Origin: Powellomyces hirtus
Lineage: Eukaryota > Chytridiomycota > Chytridiomycetes > Spizellomycetales > Powellomycetaceae
Length of the DNA stretch: 64,000 bases
Reading direction: 5' to 3'
Assembly: GCA_025526995.1 (NCBI GenBank)
Contig: JAHLKG010000004.1
Span: 620,001-684,000, forward strand
Shown here: positions 27,428 to 37,865 of the stretch, piece by piece
How positions within the stretch are numbered: position 1 is the first letter of the stretch
Layout: each line of letters begins with the position of its first letter
Made by a program: the position numbers and the translations under genes
The notes under the pieces: model-generated
Seen by the model: the letters and a program-made list of their open reading frames with translations, nothing else
The model's database searches: none
Told to the model about the DNA's origin: nothing

Positions 27428-30400
27428 CTATCTAAATTTCAGTGGAGGGTTGTTAACCCTCCATATTTCAAATGCTTCGGTATCCTTAACATTGGCTTCT
27501 GGTTGCCATGAAGGTTCCGGCCAGCCGACGTATTTTGTCAAGAACATTCGGCGGCGGTTACGGCGTTGGTCGGTTATTCGTTCGTCGAGTATGGCTTCAA
27601 CAGGATATTCGAGCTCTCCTTCGATTAAAACGGGTTCTGGAGGAGGCGGCGTTTTATCGCAGAGTGGGTGCGTAGAGGGTACGTGCTTCCGCAGGATGTT
27701 AACATGGAAGTAGGGCCAAATTGCTTTGAGGACCGTATGGGACAGGTCTAGGCGATATGTATCTGGGTGAGGTCCTTTAGCCGAGATGGTGAATGGCCCG
27801 ATCCATTTAGGCGTGAGATTGAGCGGTTTGACTTGGTCAAAGTTGATAGTGAGCTGTTCGCGATTGAGATCGACAAGGTCGCCGACTTCAAAGGCGATGG
27901 GGATTCGCCCCTGATTGAAGTATTGTTCATAACGATCTTGTTCATTGCGAAGCGCCTGTTGCACCGTGAGATGAATGTCCGCAGCACGTTTTTGAAATAA
28001 TTGGACGAGTGCTCGGTCTGGTGGTGCCATTCGGGCGAGTTGTTCAGGATCGATATTCCAACCGGGTGGACGCGGCATTCGATTTAGCTCGATTTCAAAC
28101 GGGGCCAGACCATTGAGGTGACGTCGTGGCATGGAATTCAGGCAGAATTCCACGAGAGGAAGGAACTCGCGCCAATTTGTTCCGCTATAATCAAGGTATT
28201 TGCGAGTAATAAACTTAGAGACTTGGATCATTCTTTCTACTCGGCCGTCTGTTTGTTGATGTCGGGCCGTGGCAAATTCATGCCGTACGCCAGTTAATTT
28301 GGCGAAGGCAGAGAAAAGGTCTGCCAATAATCGTGGCTCTCGATCGGAGATGACGAGGACAGGTATACCGGTATGTTTCCAGACTTGGCTCAAGATGAGA
28401 GTCATCAATTCACGTGTAGAGAGTGTGCTCTCCGTGGGGATTAGATGTGTTCGACTGGATAAATAATCCACAATGCAGATGATAAAAGGGCGCTCAGAGC
28501 TTCCTCGGGGTCGAGGCAACTCGAAGAGGTCGAACCCATATGTATGATTGACTGTGGATGGTATGGGGAGTGGTCGAAGAAGGCCATTGCGTTGTGGGCG
28601 CGAAAAGGAGCGGCATTTGGTACAAGTACGAACAAAAGAACAAATGTCCTGTTGCATCTTAGGCCAAAAGTAACGGCGTAGCATTTTGGCGTAAGTGGCC
28701 AGTGGGCCTTGGTGCCCTCCGTTAGGTAGCTCATCATGGAATTCTCGAAGTACATGGGGTCTTATCGAGTATGGGACATAGAGACGTTCGTCTTCATATG
28801 TGATGATCCCATCCGGTTGTATCGCAAATCGTCGATATCGACCTGGTCGCTCGTGCTCAGGTTTCTGTAGCGATTCAAGAATATGATTCGCGTAGTCATC
28901 TTGTCGTAGCTCGCGTTTCCACTCTTCAAATCCGAATGTAGTCGGAAATGGATGTTCGGTGGCATTCATATAGGCAGTGATCATTAGCCGTTTTTGACAT
29001 TCAATGCAACGTGGTGCATAAGTAGGGCTTCGAGAAAGTAGGTCGGCAATGGTGTTGAATCGGCCGGGGAGATATTGAATAGAGAAATCAAACTCCTGTA
29101 GGGTTTCGACCCAGCCGGCTTGCCGTTTGCTCAAATGGGGTTGAGTTTGTAAATGTTCTAGCGATCGGTGATCGACGAATGCAATGAAGGTCCGATTGCT
29201 GAGATAAAATCGATTGGTTTTCAGGAATCTAACAAGAGCTAGGAGCTCTTGCTCGTGTACTGGATATCGAGTTTCGGCTCCATTCATTTTTCGCGAAAAG
29301 AATAAGACAGGACGAAGTTTGGGAAGTTGCTCCATGGCTCGCACACAATGAATCGGTAGTGGCATCGGAAGCGGTTTCCCGTCAGGAGGCTGTCCTAGCC
29401 ATCCTGAAATAGCATATCCCGAAGAATCCGTGTGGACATAAATTGGACTATCTGGATTGAAGGTAACTAAGACTGGAGCCGTTGTTACGGCAGTTTTGAG
29501 GGCGTCGAAAGCTTCTTGTTCCTTCGATGTCCATTCGAACGCGGCTTTAGCGCCTTGTAATGCCGAGAGCGGAGACGCAATTTCGGCATATCGTTCGATG
29601 TAATCCAGGAAGTAATTGGTCAGTCCAAGAAATTGTCGAATGTGTCTCGTAGTTCGCGGAATCGGCCAATCTCGGACAGCGGTAACCTTGCTGTCTGCAA
29701 TACGCATGCCTTTAACACTGAAAAGGTGTCCACAGAATTCGACTTCCGGTTGTCCCCATTGGCATTTTGCTGCATTGACGTAAAGGGAATGGTCTTCTAA
29801 TTGTTGGAGCACCTCGGCTACATCTTCCCGATGTTTTGTAGGATTAGACGAGAAGATGAGAATATCGTCCAGGTAACAAATGACACAAAGATCATAAAGA
29901 TCACCGAGGACTTGATTCATAAGCCGTTGAAAAGCGCCGGGTGCATTACATAGGCCGAAGGGCATGACGACATATTCGAAAAGTCCGAATCTTGTGCGAA
30001 TAGCTGTTTTCTCGCGGTCTTCCGGGGCGATAAGCAATCGATGGTAGGCATCTTTTAGATCGATAAGAGTATAGAAGCGGGCGCCCAATAGTTGGTTCCT
30101 CATTTCCTTCAAATTTGGAAGCGGAGTACGGTCCTTAATCGTCACGGCATTTAATCCCCGATAATCCCAACAAACGCGGATCCCGCCGGTCTTCTTAACA
30201 GCGAAAACCACGGAGGCGCCCCAAGGAGACTTGGAATGTTGTATCCATCCTTTAGAAAGCAGATGATCAAGTTGTTTCCGAAGCTCAGTCAATTGATCTT
30301 GCGATAGTGGGCGTAGGGTTTGAAATACTGGTTTTGATCCAGGGACTAGATCGATATGAAAATTGTTGTCGCCTCGATCGGGAGGTAACTCATCGCTTTC

Positions 30401-31189
30401 TTTGAAGAGTGTTTTTTCAAACTTTTGGAGTACTGAATCCAAGAACGTAGGCCACGATTTATGATCGGATTCGGATGTGTCCTTATCTACTGCAGGCCAT
30501 ACGTGGATTGCGAAAGCTTCACGATACTGGTTGTGTTGTAATTGTTTGTTGAACCGTTTAGTTGATACAGCAGCAATGCCTTGATAAGGTCTTTGTCTTT
30601 CTCGCTTCACGCTTTTAGCAGCTCCTCGGATGGTGAATGTTCCAGTCTTACGGACAAAGGAATCCGGGTCTTCAGCATGTCGAGGAGATCGTAGCGAAGA
30701 ACAATCAAAGGGTTGATTGTTCAACGTAAACATAATGCGATGCGGTCGTTCGAGAGTAACACATGTAAAAGTTCCTATTGCTTCGAAGAATGGTAATCCT
30801 AGAATGACAGGAATCCCGATCGGTGCAATCTCAAAATTGAACGATGCAATCGGAGCATAACTCTGCAAAATATTGTTGAAGATTGCTATCGGTTGAGTCG
30901 TAAGGGACGTAATTCGAATAGTCTGTCCTGCGCCAGCAGTGTCGATACTATAAGGATGTTCGAGAGGTTTCCTTTGAAGTTGTCGTTCTTCCGCAATTCG
31001 ATCTTGGACCACCATGGTATTACAGCCAGTATCCAGAAGGGCTATAATCGGTGCATTGCCAATTTTGATACGGAATACCCAACTAGGCGCGCTCGAAGCC
31101 TTGCCTGGTATGAGGTTGGCCTCAAGATTAGCTCGGCGGATCGCAGTAGGATTGCCCGTAGGACTCTCGGGTGGTCGATTACAAGTCAT
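27428..31189 (-). CDS. E pol polyprotein
   Basis: 1,253 residues from ATG 31189. Aspartic protease (ALLDTGCNTMVV), reverse transcriptase (WIQHSKSPWGAS, YLDDILIFS), RNase H (YVHTDSSGYAIS, FVDHRSL), integrase with HHCC finger (CTKC) and D,D,E core (IVDYLSSRTH, VISDREPR, HQQTDGRVE), and a C-terminal chromodomain (about 27480-27600, YPVEAI, TKYVGW, SWQPE). The frame is -1 relative to gag and stays open upstream of this ATG to overlap the gag end, so it is probably made by frameshifting as a Gag-Pol fusion. No stop codons; likely functional. Confidence 0.93.
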   Translation of the reverse strand: MTCNRPPESPTGNPTAIRRANLEANLIPGKASSAPSWVFRIKIGNAPIIALLDTGCNTMVVQDRIAEERQLQRKPLEHPYSIDTAGAGQTIRITSLTTQPIAIFNNILQSYAPIASFNFEIAPIGIPVILGLPFFEAIGTFTCVTLERPHRIMFTLNNQPFDCSSLRSPRHAEDPDSFVRKTGTFTIRGAAKSVKRERQRPYQGIAAVSTKRFNKQLQHNQYREAFAIHVWPAVDKDTSESDHKSWPTFLDSVLQKFEKTLFKESDELPPDRGDNNFHIDLVPGSKPVFQTLRPLSQDQLTELRKQLDHLLSKGWIQHSKSPWGASVVFAVKKTGGIRVCWDYRGLNAVTIKDRTPLPNLKEMRNQLLGARFYTLIDLKDAYHRLLIAPEDREKTAIRTRFGLFEYVVMPFGLCNAPGAFQRLMNQVLGDLYDLCVICYLDDILIFSSNPTKHREDVAEVLQQLEDHSLYVNAAKCQWGQPEVEFCGHLFSVKGMRIADSKVTAVRDWPIPRTTRHIRQFLGLTNYFLDYIERYAEIASPLSALQGAKAAFEWTSKEQEAFDALKTAVTTAPVLVTFNPDSPIYVHTDSSGYAISGWLGQPPDGKPLPMPLPIHCVRAMEQLPKLRPVLFFSRKMNGAETRYPVHEQELLALVRFLKTNRFYLSNRTFIAFVDHRSLEHLQTQPHLSKRQAGWVETLQEFDFSIQYLPGRFNTIADLLSRSPTYAPRCIECQKRLMITAYMNATEHPFPTTFGFEEWKRELRQDDYANHILESLQKPEHERPGRYRRFAIQPDGIITYEDERLYVPYSIRPHVLREFHDELPNGGHQGPLATYAKMLRRYFWPKMQQDICSFVRTCTKCRSFSRPQRNGLLRPLPIPSTVNHTYGFDLFELPRPRGSSERPFIICIVDYLSSRTHLIPTESTLSTRELMTLILSQVWKHTGIPVLVISDREPRLLADLFSAFAKLTGVRHEFATARHQQTDGRVERMIQVSKFITRKYLDYSGTNWREFLPLVEFCLNSMPRRHLNGLAPFEIELNRMPRPPGWNIDPEQLARMAPPDRALVQLFQKRAADIHLTVQQALRNEQDRYEQYFNQGRIPIAFEVGDLVDLNREQLTINFDQVKPLNLTPKWIGPFTISAKGPHPDTYRLDLSHTVLKAIWPYFHVNILRKHVPSTHPLCDKTPPPPEPVLIEGELEYPVEAILDERITDQRRNRRRMFLTKYVGWPEPSWQPEANVKDTEAFEIWRVNNPPLKFR

Positions 31190-31251
31190 CCAAGGGATGT
31201 CGGATTCAGGGAGGACTATATGACCCCCCTTAGGCTGGGAGGAACCGATCT

Positions 31252-32490
31252 CTATTCCCAGCCGTCCAGAAAATCCGTAGAATCTTTACCCGATTGATCT
31301 TCTTCAGTATATGAGTCCAAATGATCTTCTCGCCTAGATTCCATTCGGGCGATTCGCGCATTGCGGTATGTACTGGGAGGCTCGTCCCGAAGGCTATTGC
31401 CATTGACATCTCGTTTGGCAAAACAGTCTTGCATCAAATGATTAGTTCGGCCACAACGTTTACATAACATCACGTTCCCACGTCGAGGGTTAGGAGCCCT
31501 TTGTGCTGTCATGGTGTTAGGAAATGCCGGTCGTCTTGCTGGGGTTCCCTGCTGTGCAGCATTAGGGGCCGGTAAGGTGGGTCTCCTCGCAAGCGTTTGC
31601 GGAGCTGCTCGTCAAGGGTTCTCATTCGCGGGTCTCTGTGGAGCACCCGTAGTCGTTCGCGTGGATTGAAACCCACGACAATAGGGACGAGAGGGACCTT
31701 GTTCAATACCCGAGTATGGATGAAAGCGGGTCGGCATTCGATTTTGAGATTTAGGTGCGGTAAGTTGACCATCAACCAGATTACGAGAGGCGGCTGCATT
31801 TCGAACGCAGATGACGGCAAGGGGCCAAGTCATGGCTTGACCCATAGTCAAATGTAGGGTCATAAAATTCTGGAGGGCTTGAACGAGATAAAGGCCATAC
31901 GTCGTATTTCGAAGAAGGCCGGCTCGAAAGAGATCAATCATCTCGCCCTCATTCAAGAGTCGCTCAGTAATCGTGCCGTTGGCTCGTACGGCAATTGTTT
32001 CGAGATGGCGATAGCGTTCCAATTCACGAATATAATCTTCCAAAGAGGTACCGAGAGAAAGAGCTGCCATTTCCTGATGTAAGCGAGTGGTGACATTTCG
32101 AGGCATCCAGCGTTGATAGAACTGATTAGACCACCAAGCAGTGACGCCTTCAACGGGGGCTGCTGGCATAACACGGAGAACATTCATGATGCCCGTATGC
32201 CAGAGAATAACCGAAGGATCCATGTTGGTAACGGCATATTCGTCGAAGTACGTAAACTCGTTATAAGCAATGCCGGTATGGGCCGCAACAAGGTGGTTGC
32301 ATGCTCGGACATTAGTTGTAACAAAAAGGTCGATCAACTCCATATCATGTTCGCCGGAATAGTAAGGAATGGTTTTAGTATTAGCGGCGAGAGTAGTTCG
32401 AAGGGTCAATTTGCCGAGTCGTTCATTGTTCTGAAGGACTGGACCAATAGGAGCTGCGATAGTCCAAGCGGCGGGGGCAGGTGCGGCCAT
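31252..32490 (-). CDS. E gag with an in-frame TGA before the zinc knuckle
   Basis: ATG 32490. 292 residues of capsid-type gag (TIPYYSGEHDMELIDLF, WWSNQFYQRW, LEDYIREL), then TGA at 31614-31612. The same frame continues for about 120 codons with a basic linker and the zinc knuckle CKRCGRTNHLMQDC (about 31424-31465), ending at 31252. No other stop interrupts it. The context is CCT-TGA-CGA. Either the stop is read through, giving capsid-only and full-length gag, or it is a recent CGA-to-TGA change. D has a TGA at the equivalent place. Confidence 0.85.
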
Positions 32491-32560
32491 TGCAAATGTA
32501 ACTAAAGATCACTGGAAAGGAAGAAGCGAAGAGGAAGTGAGTACTGTTAGGAAAGAACGG

Positions 32561-32574
32561 GGGTGGTGCTACCA
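32561..32574 (-). promoter_or_regulatory. E primer-binding site (tRNA 3' end type)
   Basis: TGGTAGCACCACCC on the minus strand directly after the LTR. It starts with TGG, the complement of a tRNA CCA end, and matches the D site over its first 12 bases (TGGTAGCACCAC). It resembles the 3' end of initiator tRNA-Met (Ty1 uses TGGTAGCGCC). Confidence 0.75.
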
Positions 32575-32968
32575 TGTGGGGTGCCTGGGTTTTCAGGCGG
32601 GAGAAGGGTACTAGAAGTTCGATTCGAGCGAGAGTGACAAGAGGGGATGCTGATTTTAAAAGAATGAAGTAGGGAAGAGATGTAGAAGTCTTAAATTTCT
32701 TAAGGGGAAAGACGATCGCGTGTGTGGATTGTCTCTACTTGAGAAAGGGGGGATCTTTTCCCTTCCCTTTATATAGAGAAATGGGTTTCTAACTATAGTA
32801 ACGTGGAGATGATCTCTTGGTAGTCATGAAACTGCGGGGTAGTTTCGGGGGTCGCTTATGAGCGACTATGGTAATCGCTTATGAGGCGCGTCTGCCTTGA
32901 TGTAGGTTATGGCTTTTTACTAGCCGAAAAAGATATGTATGTATATATGCCTTTGTGGCCATCTCACA
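32575..32968 (-). repeat. E 5' LTR
   Basis: 394 bp, reads as identical to the 3' LTR; CCGTA duplication outside. Confidence 0.95.
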
Positions 32969-33026
32969 CCGTAGGCGTAGCCCGATGCGTCCGTGAACAA
33001 GTAGGTGTCGAGTGCCGGGTCGAAGT
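32969..33026 (-). pseudogene. D RNase H fragment stranded between E and F
   Basis: 58 bp encoding FDPALDTYLFTDASGYAYG in the D frame. It joins the D protease-RT part (38366, GAAGT shared) to the RNase H-integrase part (26751, CCGTA shared). This shows that E and F are separate insertions only 58 bp apart. Confidence 0.93.
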
Positions 33027-33526
33027 TGTTGGAATCTACCTGTGGGCGCCTCTGGGAGGACTTAGAGCACACGGGACATGTGGGAGGACATCCACTTGTG
33101 TCTAGAATGGTCTGGAATGGTCCAGAATGGTCTAGAACGATCCAGAATAGCTGGAGAGGGCCTGGGAAGGCCTAGAACACGTCTGGAGCGCTGATAGAAG
33201 CGCCAAGAAAAGGCAAAAAGACACCCTGTGATTGGGAACAATACTAGGCCAGGCCAGGGCCGTCTTGGCCAAGCTAGGGCACAGTTAGATTGTCACTACA
33301 CATGTACTATGATCCAAATTGTTGAAAAAGGACGCCCTCTGGGCATCCCCAACCAATACAACAACAGTCCAACACACTCTACTTGTCTAGTACACTCTGC
33401 CAAACACTACAGGCGACCTTCCCTACCTTGGGAAGCACCTTCAGACCCTCTGCAAGTCTTGACAACAACCTAGCAACCTATCTGGTATGCTGAGTTCCTG
33501 TTTGTAGATGTCAAGACGTCTCAACA
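33027..33526 (+). repeat. F 5' LTR
   Basis: 500 bp, TGTTGGAATC...ACGTCTCAACA. It has five 10-bp tandem units of the form TCYRGAAYGR at 33101-33150. Confidence 0.95.
33101..33150 (+). promoter_or_regulatory. Candidate heat-shock-element array in the F LTR
   Basis: Five GAA triplets at exact 10-bp spacing in consecutive decamers. Repeated nGAAn units at this spacing match the step-type heat shock element described in yeast. Also present at 37940-37989 in the 3' LTR. Function inferred. Confidence 0.4.
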
Positions 33527-33540
33527 GGTTATGAGCCCTG
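33527..33540 (+). promoter_or_regulatory. F primer-binding site
   Basis: GGTTATGAGCCCTG, identical to the A, B and C sites although the F LTRs and proteins are unrelated in sequence to theirs. Confidence 0.88.
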
Positions 33541-33805
33541 ACACAGCTGTCTGAACATTACTGACTCCACCTCTATCCCTATCTGGGAAACACGTCACTG
33601 TGCCTATCACTGGTGCTGCTGAGGACTTGGAGAACTGTTTGAGCACTCGAGAAGCCTAGATAGCAGGCATAGGACACCTGCGTCTGACCATCAAACGAGC
33701 TATTGTCTGGACTGGACTGGACTGGAGTGGATTTTCTGGAGCAGGTTCTGACCACTTGCGGTTGAACACCGGGACTATCCCATTTTGCCACACTCTTTGC
33801 ACAAG

Positions 33806-36800
33806 ATGGCTGGCGACTCTGACAGCCGAGTGTCCATTGAGAGGTTCACTGGGGAGAACTTTCACCTTTGGAAGTTGAAAATGAAGATGCTGTTGATTGA
33901 GAAGGGACTTTGGGATGCCATTGACATCAAGGACGGCTCAGGAACTGCCAAGGCCACCAACACAGCATCAGACGACTGGATACGTCGAGATGAGAGAGCT
34001 CTGGCTCTGCTGATCATGTCTTTGAATGATGAGCAATTGATGCATGTTCATGAGGCTGAATCTGCCCTTGAAGCATGGGAAAAGCTGAAGGAGGTGCATG
34101 AGAAGAAGGGGGTTGCCAACAGACACTTCCTGAGACGTCGGTTCCTCACTGTGACAATGGACCCAACTGATTCCATGACCATCCACATCAACAAGATCAA
34201 GAGGATGACCCAGGAACTTGCAGCCATCGGAGCTCCCGTTTCTGAGGAGGACCATGTGTTCTCCTTGCTCTCTTCCCTTCCTGAAGCCTTTGATACCCTT
34301 GTGATGACTCTGGAGTCGACCAGTGAGGAGCTGGACTTGGCTTTTGTGACATCCAGGCTGTTGCAGGAGGAAATGAGGCATGCACATGGAAAGAAGAACT
34401 CTGCAAAGGCAGCAAAAGCCTTCTCCATACAAGCTGATGCCAAAGGCATTGCTCAGAAGACCAACAAGGCTGGGGGAAAGCCAGATTGGAAGAAGGAGGC
34501 GGTCTGTCATTACTGCAACAAGAAGGGCCACATCAAGAAGGAATGCCACAAGAGGGCAGCAGACGAGAAGAAGGGCCTAAACCAGGCCAACTCGACCCAA
34601 CAGATGCCTGGAGGCTTTGCTTTCACCACCATTGGAACTCAGATGCCATCCCTGACATCCAACACTTGGATTTTGGACTCAGGAGCCTCTCAGCACATGA
34701 CTGGCCGCAGAGAGCTGTTTGGGGACTATGAGAAGATGTCTCCTGTCGCCATTGAGCTGGCAGACAATCACACATTGGAAGCTGTGGGGCATGGAACGCT
34801 TCACACATGTGTGATCAACACAGAGGGGAAGACAGTGCCCCTGCAAATCCAGAACTGCTGGCACGTCCCCAAGATGACCAAGAACCTCCTATCACTGGCT
34901 CGCCTTGCCAAAGCTGGAGCTTGTTTTGAAGTGGGACCACAGGCTGCTCGGATCATTGCAAAGGATGGGATGGCTTTCCTTGCCAAAGAGAACCAATTTG
35001 TCTACACATTCGAGACAACACATGGGCAGGCAAATGCTGGGATTGCCCACAATGTTGGAAGGGACACAACAAGTCAGGACTTGTCCCTATGGCATCAGAG
35101 ACTCGGCCATTTGAACGTTGCAGACATTGGAAGGCTCACCAAGCTTGCCAAGGGCGTTCAAACCAGTGGGAGCTTGAGCATTTGTGACACTTGTGCACTC
35201 AGCAAAGCAAGCAGAGCGCCATTCCCCATGGCACAGGCCTCCAGAGCATCAGAGAAGCTGGGATTGATCCACACAGACGTCTGGGGACCAGTTGAACCGC
35301 CCACAATCACTGGATATCGCTATTTTGTCACATTCATTGATGACAAGACGAGATATTTCCATGTTTGCCTTATGAAGACCAAGGGAGAAGTTGCTAGGCA
35401 TTATCAGGAGCTGGAAGCAGCACTCGTCCCCCTACATGGAAAGCAGATCAAAGCTGTCAGATCCGACCCAGGAGGCGAGTACATGAGCAACTTGCTAAGG
35501 GACCACTTCAAGGAGAAGGGCACACAGCATCAGAGGAGTTCAGTAAATACTCCACAGCAAAATGGTGTTGCTGAACGAGCCAACCGTACCCTTGTGGAGA
35601 TGGGGAGATGTTTGTTGAAGCAGTCAGGCTTGGACAAGCGTTTCTGGGGAGAAGCAATCATGACAGCAGTCTATCTGAGGAACAGATCTCCCACTGTTGC
35701 ATGCCCCAAGACGCCTTATGAGATGTTCCATGGTATCCCACCATCTCTAGGACATTTGAGGACGTTTGGATGCATTGCCTATGCCTACATTCAACCCAAC
35801 AAGCGCCAGAAGCTGGATGATGCTGCCGTCAAGTGCATCATGCTGGGGTATAGCTCCCACAGCAAGGAATACCGGCTTATGGACATACAGACTAAGAAGA
35901 TCCTGTTCTCCAGAAGTGTCAAATTCGATGAGAAGAGCTTCATTCCATCCCTCCAGTCTGCTCAGACGCCCCAAGTGCCTGCTGAGAGCCTGGAAGTGGG
36001 AATTGGGCCTGAAATGAAGCTGCAGGATGTCAGTGACGAGCTGCAGGATGTCAGTGACGAGCTGCAGGATGTCAGTAACGACTCTGAGGACACAGACATG
36101 TCAGAGGGAGAGGAGAATGTGAGGGAACGGACCCCTGAGCCGTACTCTGACTATGAGAGTGCTGCAGAGCCTTCTCCAACCCCCAAAAGACTCAGGAAGC
36201 CGCCAGGAGAGTGGTGGAAGGCTTCAAGCAACGCTGCAAACGTTGCTGCAGTTGCCTATGCTGTCTCCTTTGTCTCAAACGAGCCCACAAGCTACAAGGA
36301 GAGCCAGACCATGCCAGATGCTTCACAATGGCGTCAGGCTGCTCAGGAAGAGATGGATGCTCTTGCCAAGAATGGGACATGGCAACTTGTGGATCTGCCA
36401 ACGGGCAGAAAAGCTATTGGATGCAAGTGGGTCTTCAAACGAAAGCTGAAGGACACAGGAGAGCTTGACAGATACAAGGCAAGACTTGTTGCCAAGGGAT
36501 TCTCTCAGAGAGAGGGATTGGACTATCAGGAGACGTTTGCTCCTGTTGCCAAGTTTGGTCCCATGAGACTGCTGTTCTCCATCATTGCCACAGATGACTT
36601 GGAGGCACATCAGATGGACGTGAAGACAGCATTCTTGCAAGGGGATCTGGACTATGTGATCTACATGCGCCAACCGGAGGGCTTTGAGGATTCCAAGCAT
36701 CCAGGACGGGTCTGCAAGCTTGGGAGACCCCTCTACGGCCTCAAGCAATCAGCAAGGCGCTTCAACCACAAGATAGACCACAAACTGAAGTCTATGGGCT

Positions 36801-37858
36801 TTGTGCAGTCGACTGCAGAGCCTTGCATGTACTACAGGAGTCAGAATGGGACAACAGAGTACATTCTGATCTATGTGGACGACCTCATTGTGGCCTCATC
36901 AAGCAAGGAACAGCTGGGGGATGTCAAGAAGGAGCTGAGGCGAGCTTTTGAGATGACAGACCTTGGAGAGCTGAATTACTTCCTTGGGATTCACATCAGA
37001 CGGAGCAGAAGCACCCGCACCATCTGGTTGTCTCAGAAGAAGTATGTTGAAGAGGTCGTTTCGAAATTCAACATGGGAGATGCCAAGGTTCATGCCACGC
37101 CTATGGAACATGGACTGCACCTCAGAAACAACATGGCACATCAGAATGAGACGGAGGAGCTGGAGATGAGCTATGTGCCATACAGGAATGCAGTGGGCAG
37201 TTTGATCTATGCCATGCTAGGAACACGCCCTGACATTGCTGCTGCAGTTGGAATTGTGTCCAAGTACCTTGCAAAGCCTGGAAAGGAGCATTGGAGTGCT
37301 GCCAAGCGGATCATCAGATACCTGAAGGGCACAAGCGAACTTGGAATCCTTCTGGGAGGCAAAGAGAATGTCTCTGAGCCTAGGAAGCTGGTTGGATACT
37401 CGGATTCCGACTATGCTGGATGTTTGGACACAAGGAGATCAACCACTGGATTCATCTTCATGTTCAACGGGCCTATCACCTGGCAATCCAAGCGGCAGAC
37501 CACTGTAGCTCTTTCAAGCACGGAAGCAGAGTACATGGCACTAGCCCAGTGCACCAAGGAAGCTGTTTGGCTTCGTCTGCTTGCAGGGGAGCTTGGATTC
37601 AAGCAGGATGGACCCACAATGCTCTTTGAGGACAACCAGGGTGCCATTGCTCTTGCTAAGAACCCGACATTGCATGCCAGCACCAAACACATTGAAGTGA
37701 GGTACCACTTTATCAGAGAAGCACTAGGACGCTTGGAGATTGCATTAGAGTATCTCTCGACTCAGGACATGGTTGCAGACATCTTGACAAAACCACTGGC
37801 TAGGGATCAGTTCTTGAAACTGAGGGACGCCTGTGGGATCACAAAACATGTTTCGTGA
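33806..37858 (+). CDS. F gag-pol polyprotein
   Basis: 1,350 residues from ATG 33806. In order: UBN2-type gag (FTGENFHLWKLKMKMLL), zinc knuckle CHYCNKKGHIKKEC (about 34507-34550), protease (LDSGASQHMTG, about 34675), pre-integrase (WHQRLGHLN), integrase (HTDVWGP, RSDPGGEYM, QQNGVAERANRTL), an acidic linker with three copies of a 21-bp repeat encoding LQDVSDE (36020-36082), reverse transcriptase (WVFKRKLK, HQMDVKTAFLQG, YVDDLIVAS near 36875) and RNase H (YSDSDYAG, SSTEAEYMAL, VADILTKPL). No stops or frameshifts. All catalytic Asp and Glu positions I can recognise are present. Confidence 0.95.
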   Translation: MAGDSDSRVSIERFTGENFHLWKLKMKMLLIEKGLWDAIDIKDGSGTAKATNTASDDWIRRDERALALLIMSLNDEQLMHVHEAESALEAWEKLKEVHEKKGVANRHFLRRRFLTVTMDPTDSMTIHINKIKRMTQELAAIGAPVSEEDHVFSLLSSLPEAFDTLVMTLESTSEELDLAFVTSRLLQEEMRHAHGKKNSAKAAKAFSIQADAKGIAQKTNKAGGKPDWKKEAVCHYCNKKGHIKKECHKRAADEKKGLNQANSTQQMPGGFAFTTIGTQMPSLTSNTWILDSGASQHMTGRRELFGDYEKMSPVAIELADNHTLEAVGHGTLHTCVINTEGKTVPLQIQNCWHVPKMTKNLLSLARLAKAGACFEVGPQAARIIAKDGMAFLAKENQFVYTFETTHGQANAGIAHNVGRDTTSQDLSLWHQRLGHLNVADIGRLTKLAKGVQTSGSLSICDTCALSKASRAPFPMAQASRASEKLGLIHTDVWGPVEPPTITGYRYFVTFIDDKTRYFHVCLMKTKGEVARHYQELEAALVPLHGKQIKAVRSDPGGEYMSNLLRDHFKEKGTQHQRSSVNTPQQNGVAERANRTLVEMGRCLLKQSGLDKRFWGEAIMTAVYLRNRSPTVACPKTPYEMFHGIPPSLGHLRTFGCIAYAYIQPNKRQKLDDAAVKCIMLGYSSHSKEYRLMDIQTKKILFSRSVKFDEKSFIPSLQSAQTPQVPAESLEVGIGPEMKLQDVSDELQDVSDELQDVSNDSEDTDMSEGEENVRERTPEPYSDYESAAEPSPTPKRLRKPPGEWWKASSNAANVAAVAYAVSFVSNEPTSYKESQTMPDASQWRQAAQEEMDALAKNGTWQLVDLPTGRKAIGCKWVFKRKLKDTGELDRYKARLVAKGFSQREGLDYQETFAPVAKFGPMRLLFSIIATDDLEAHQMDVKTAFLQGDLDYVIYMRQPEGFEDSKHPGRVCKLGRPLYGLKQSARRFNHKIDHKLKSMGFVQSTAEPCMYYRSQNGTTEYILIYVDDLIVASSSKEQLGDVKKELRRAFEMTDLGELNYFLGIHIRRSRSTRTIWLSQKKYVEEVVSKFNMGDAKVHATPMEHGLHLRNNMAHQNETEELEMSYVPYRNAVGSLIYAMLGTRPDIAAAVGIVSKYLAKPGKEHWSAAKRIIRYLKGTSELGILLGGKENVSEPRKLVGYSDSDYAGCLDTRRSTTGFIFMFNGPITWQSKRQTTVALSSTEAEYMALAQCTKEAVWLRLLAGELGFKQDGPTMLFEDNQGAIALAKNPTLHASTKHIEVRYHFIREALGRLEIALEYLSTQDMVADILTKPLARDQFLKLRDACGITKHVS

Positions 37859-37865
37859 GTGGGAG

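Larger units (their letters stand above)
26752..32968 (-). mobile_element. Gypsy chromovirus E, complete and young
   Basis: 394-bp LTRs (26752-27145 and 32575-32968) that read as identical, flanked by CCGTA (26747-26751 and 32969-32973), inside D RNase H. It has a primer site, gag, pol with C-terminal chromodomain and a polypurine tract (27146-27151). The one blemish is an in-frame TGA in gag. The interval 27152-27427 between pol and the 3' LTR holds no gene I can see. Confidence 0.94.
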
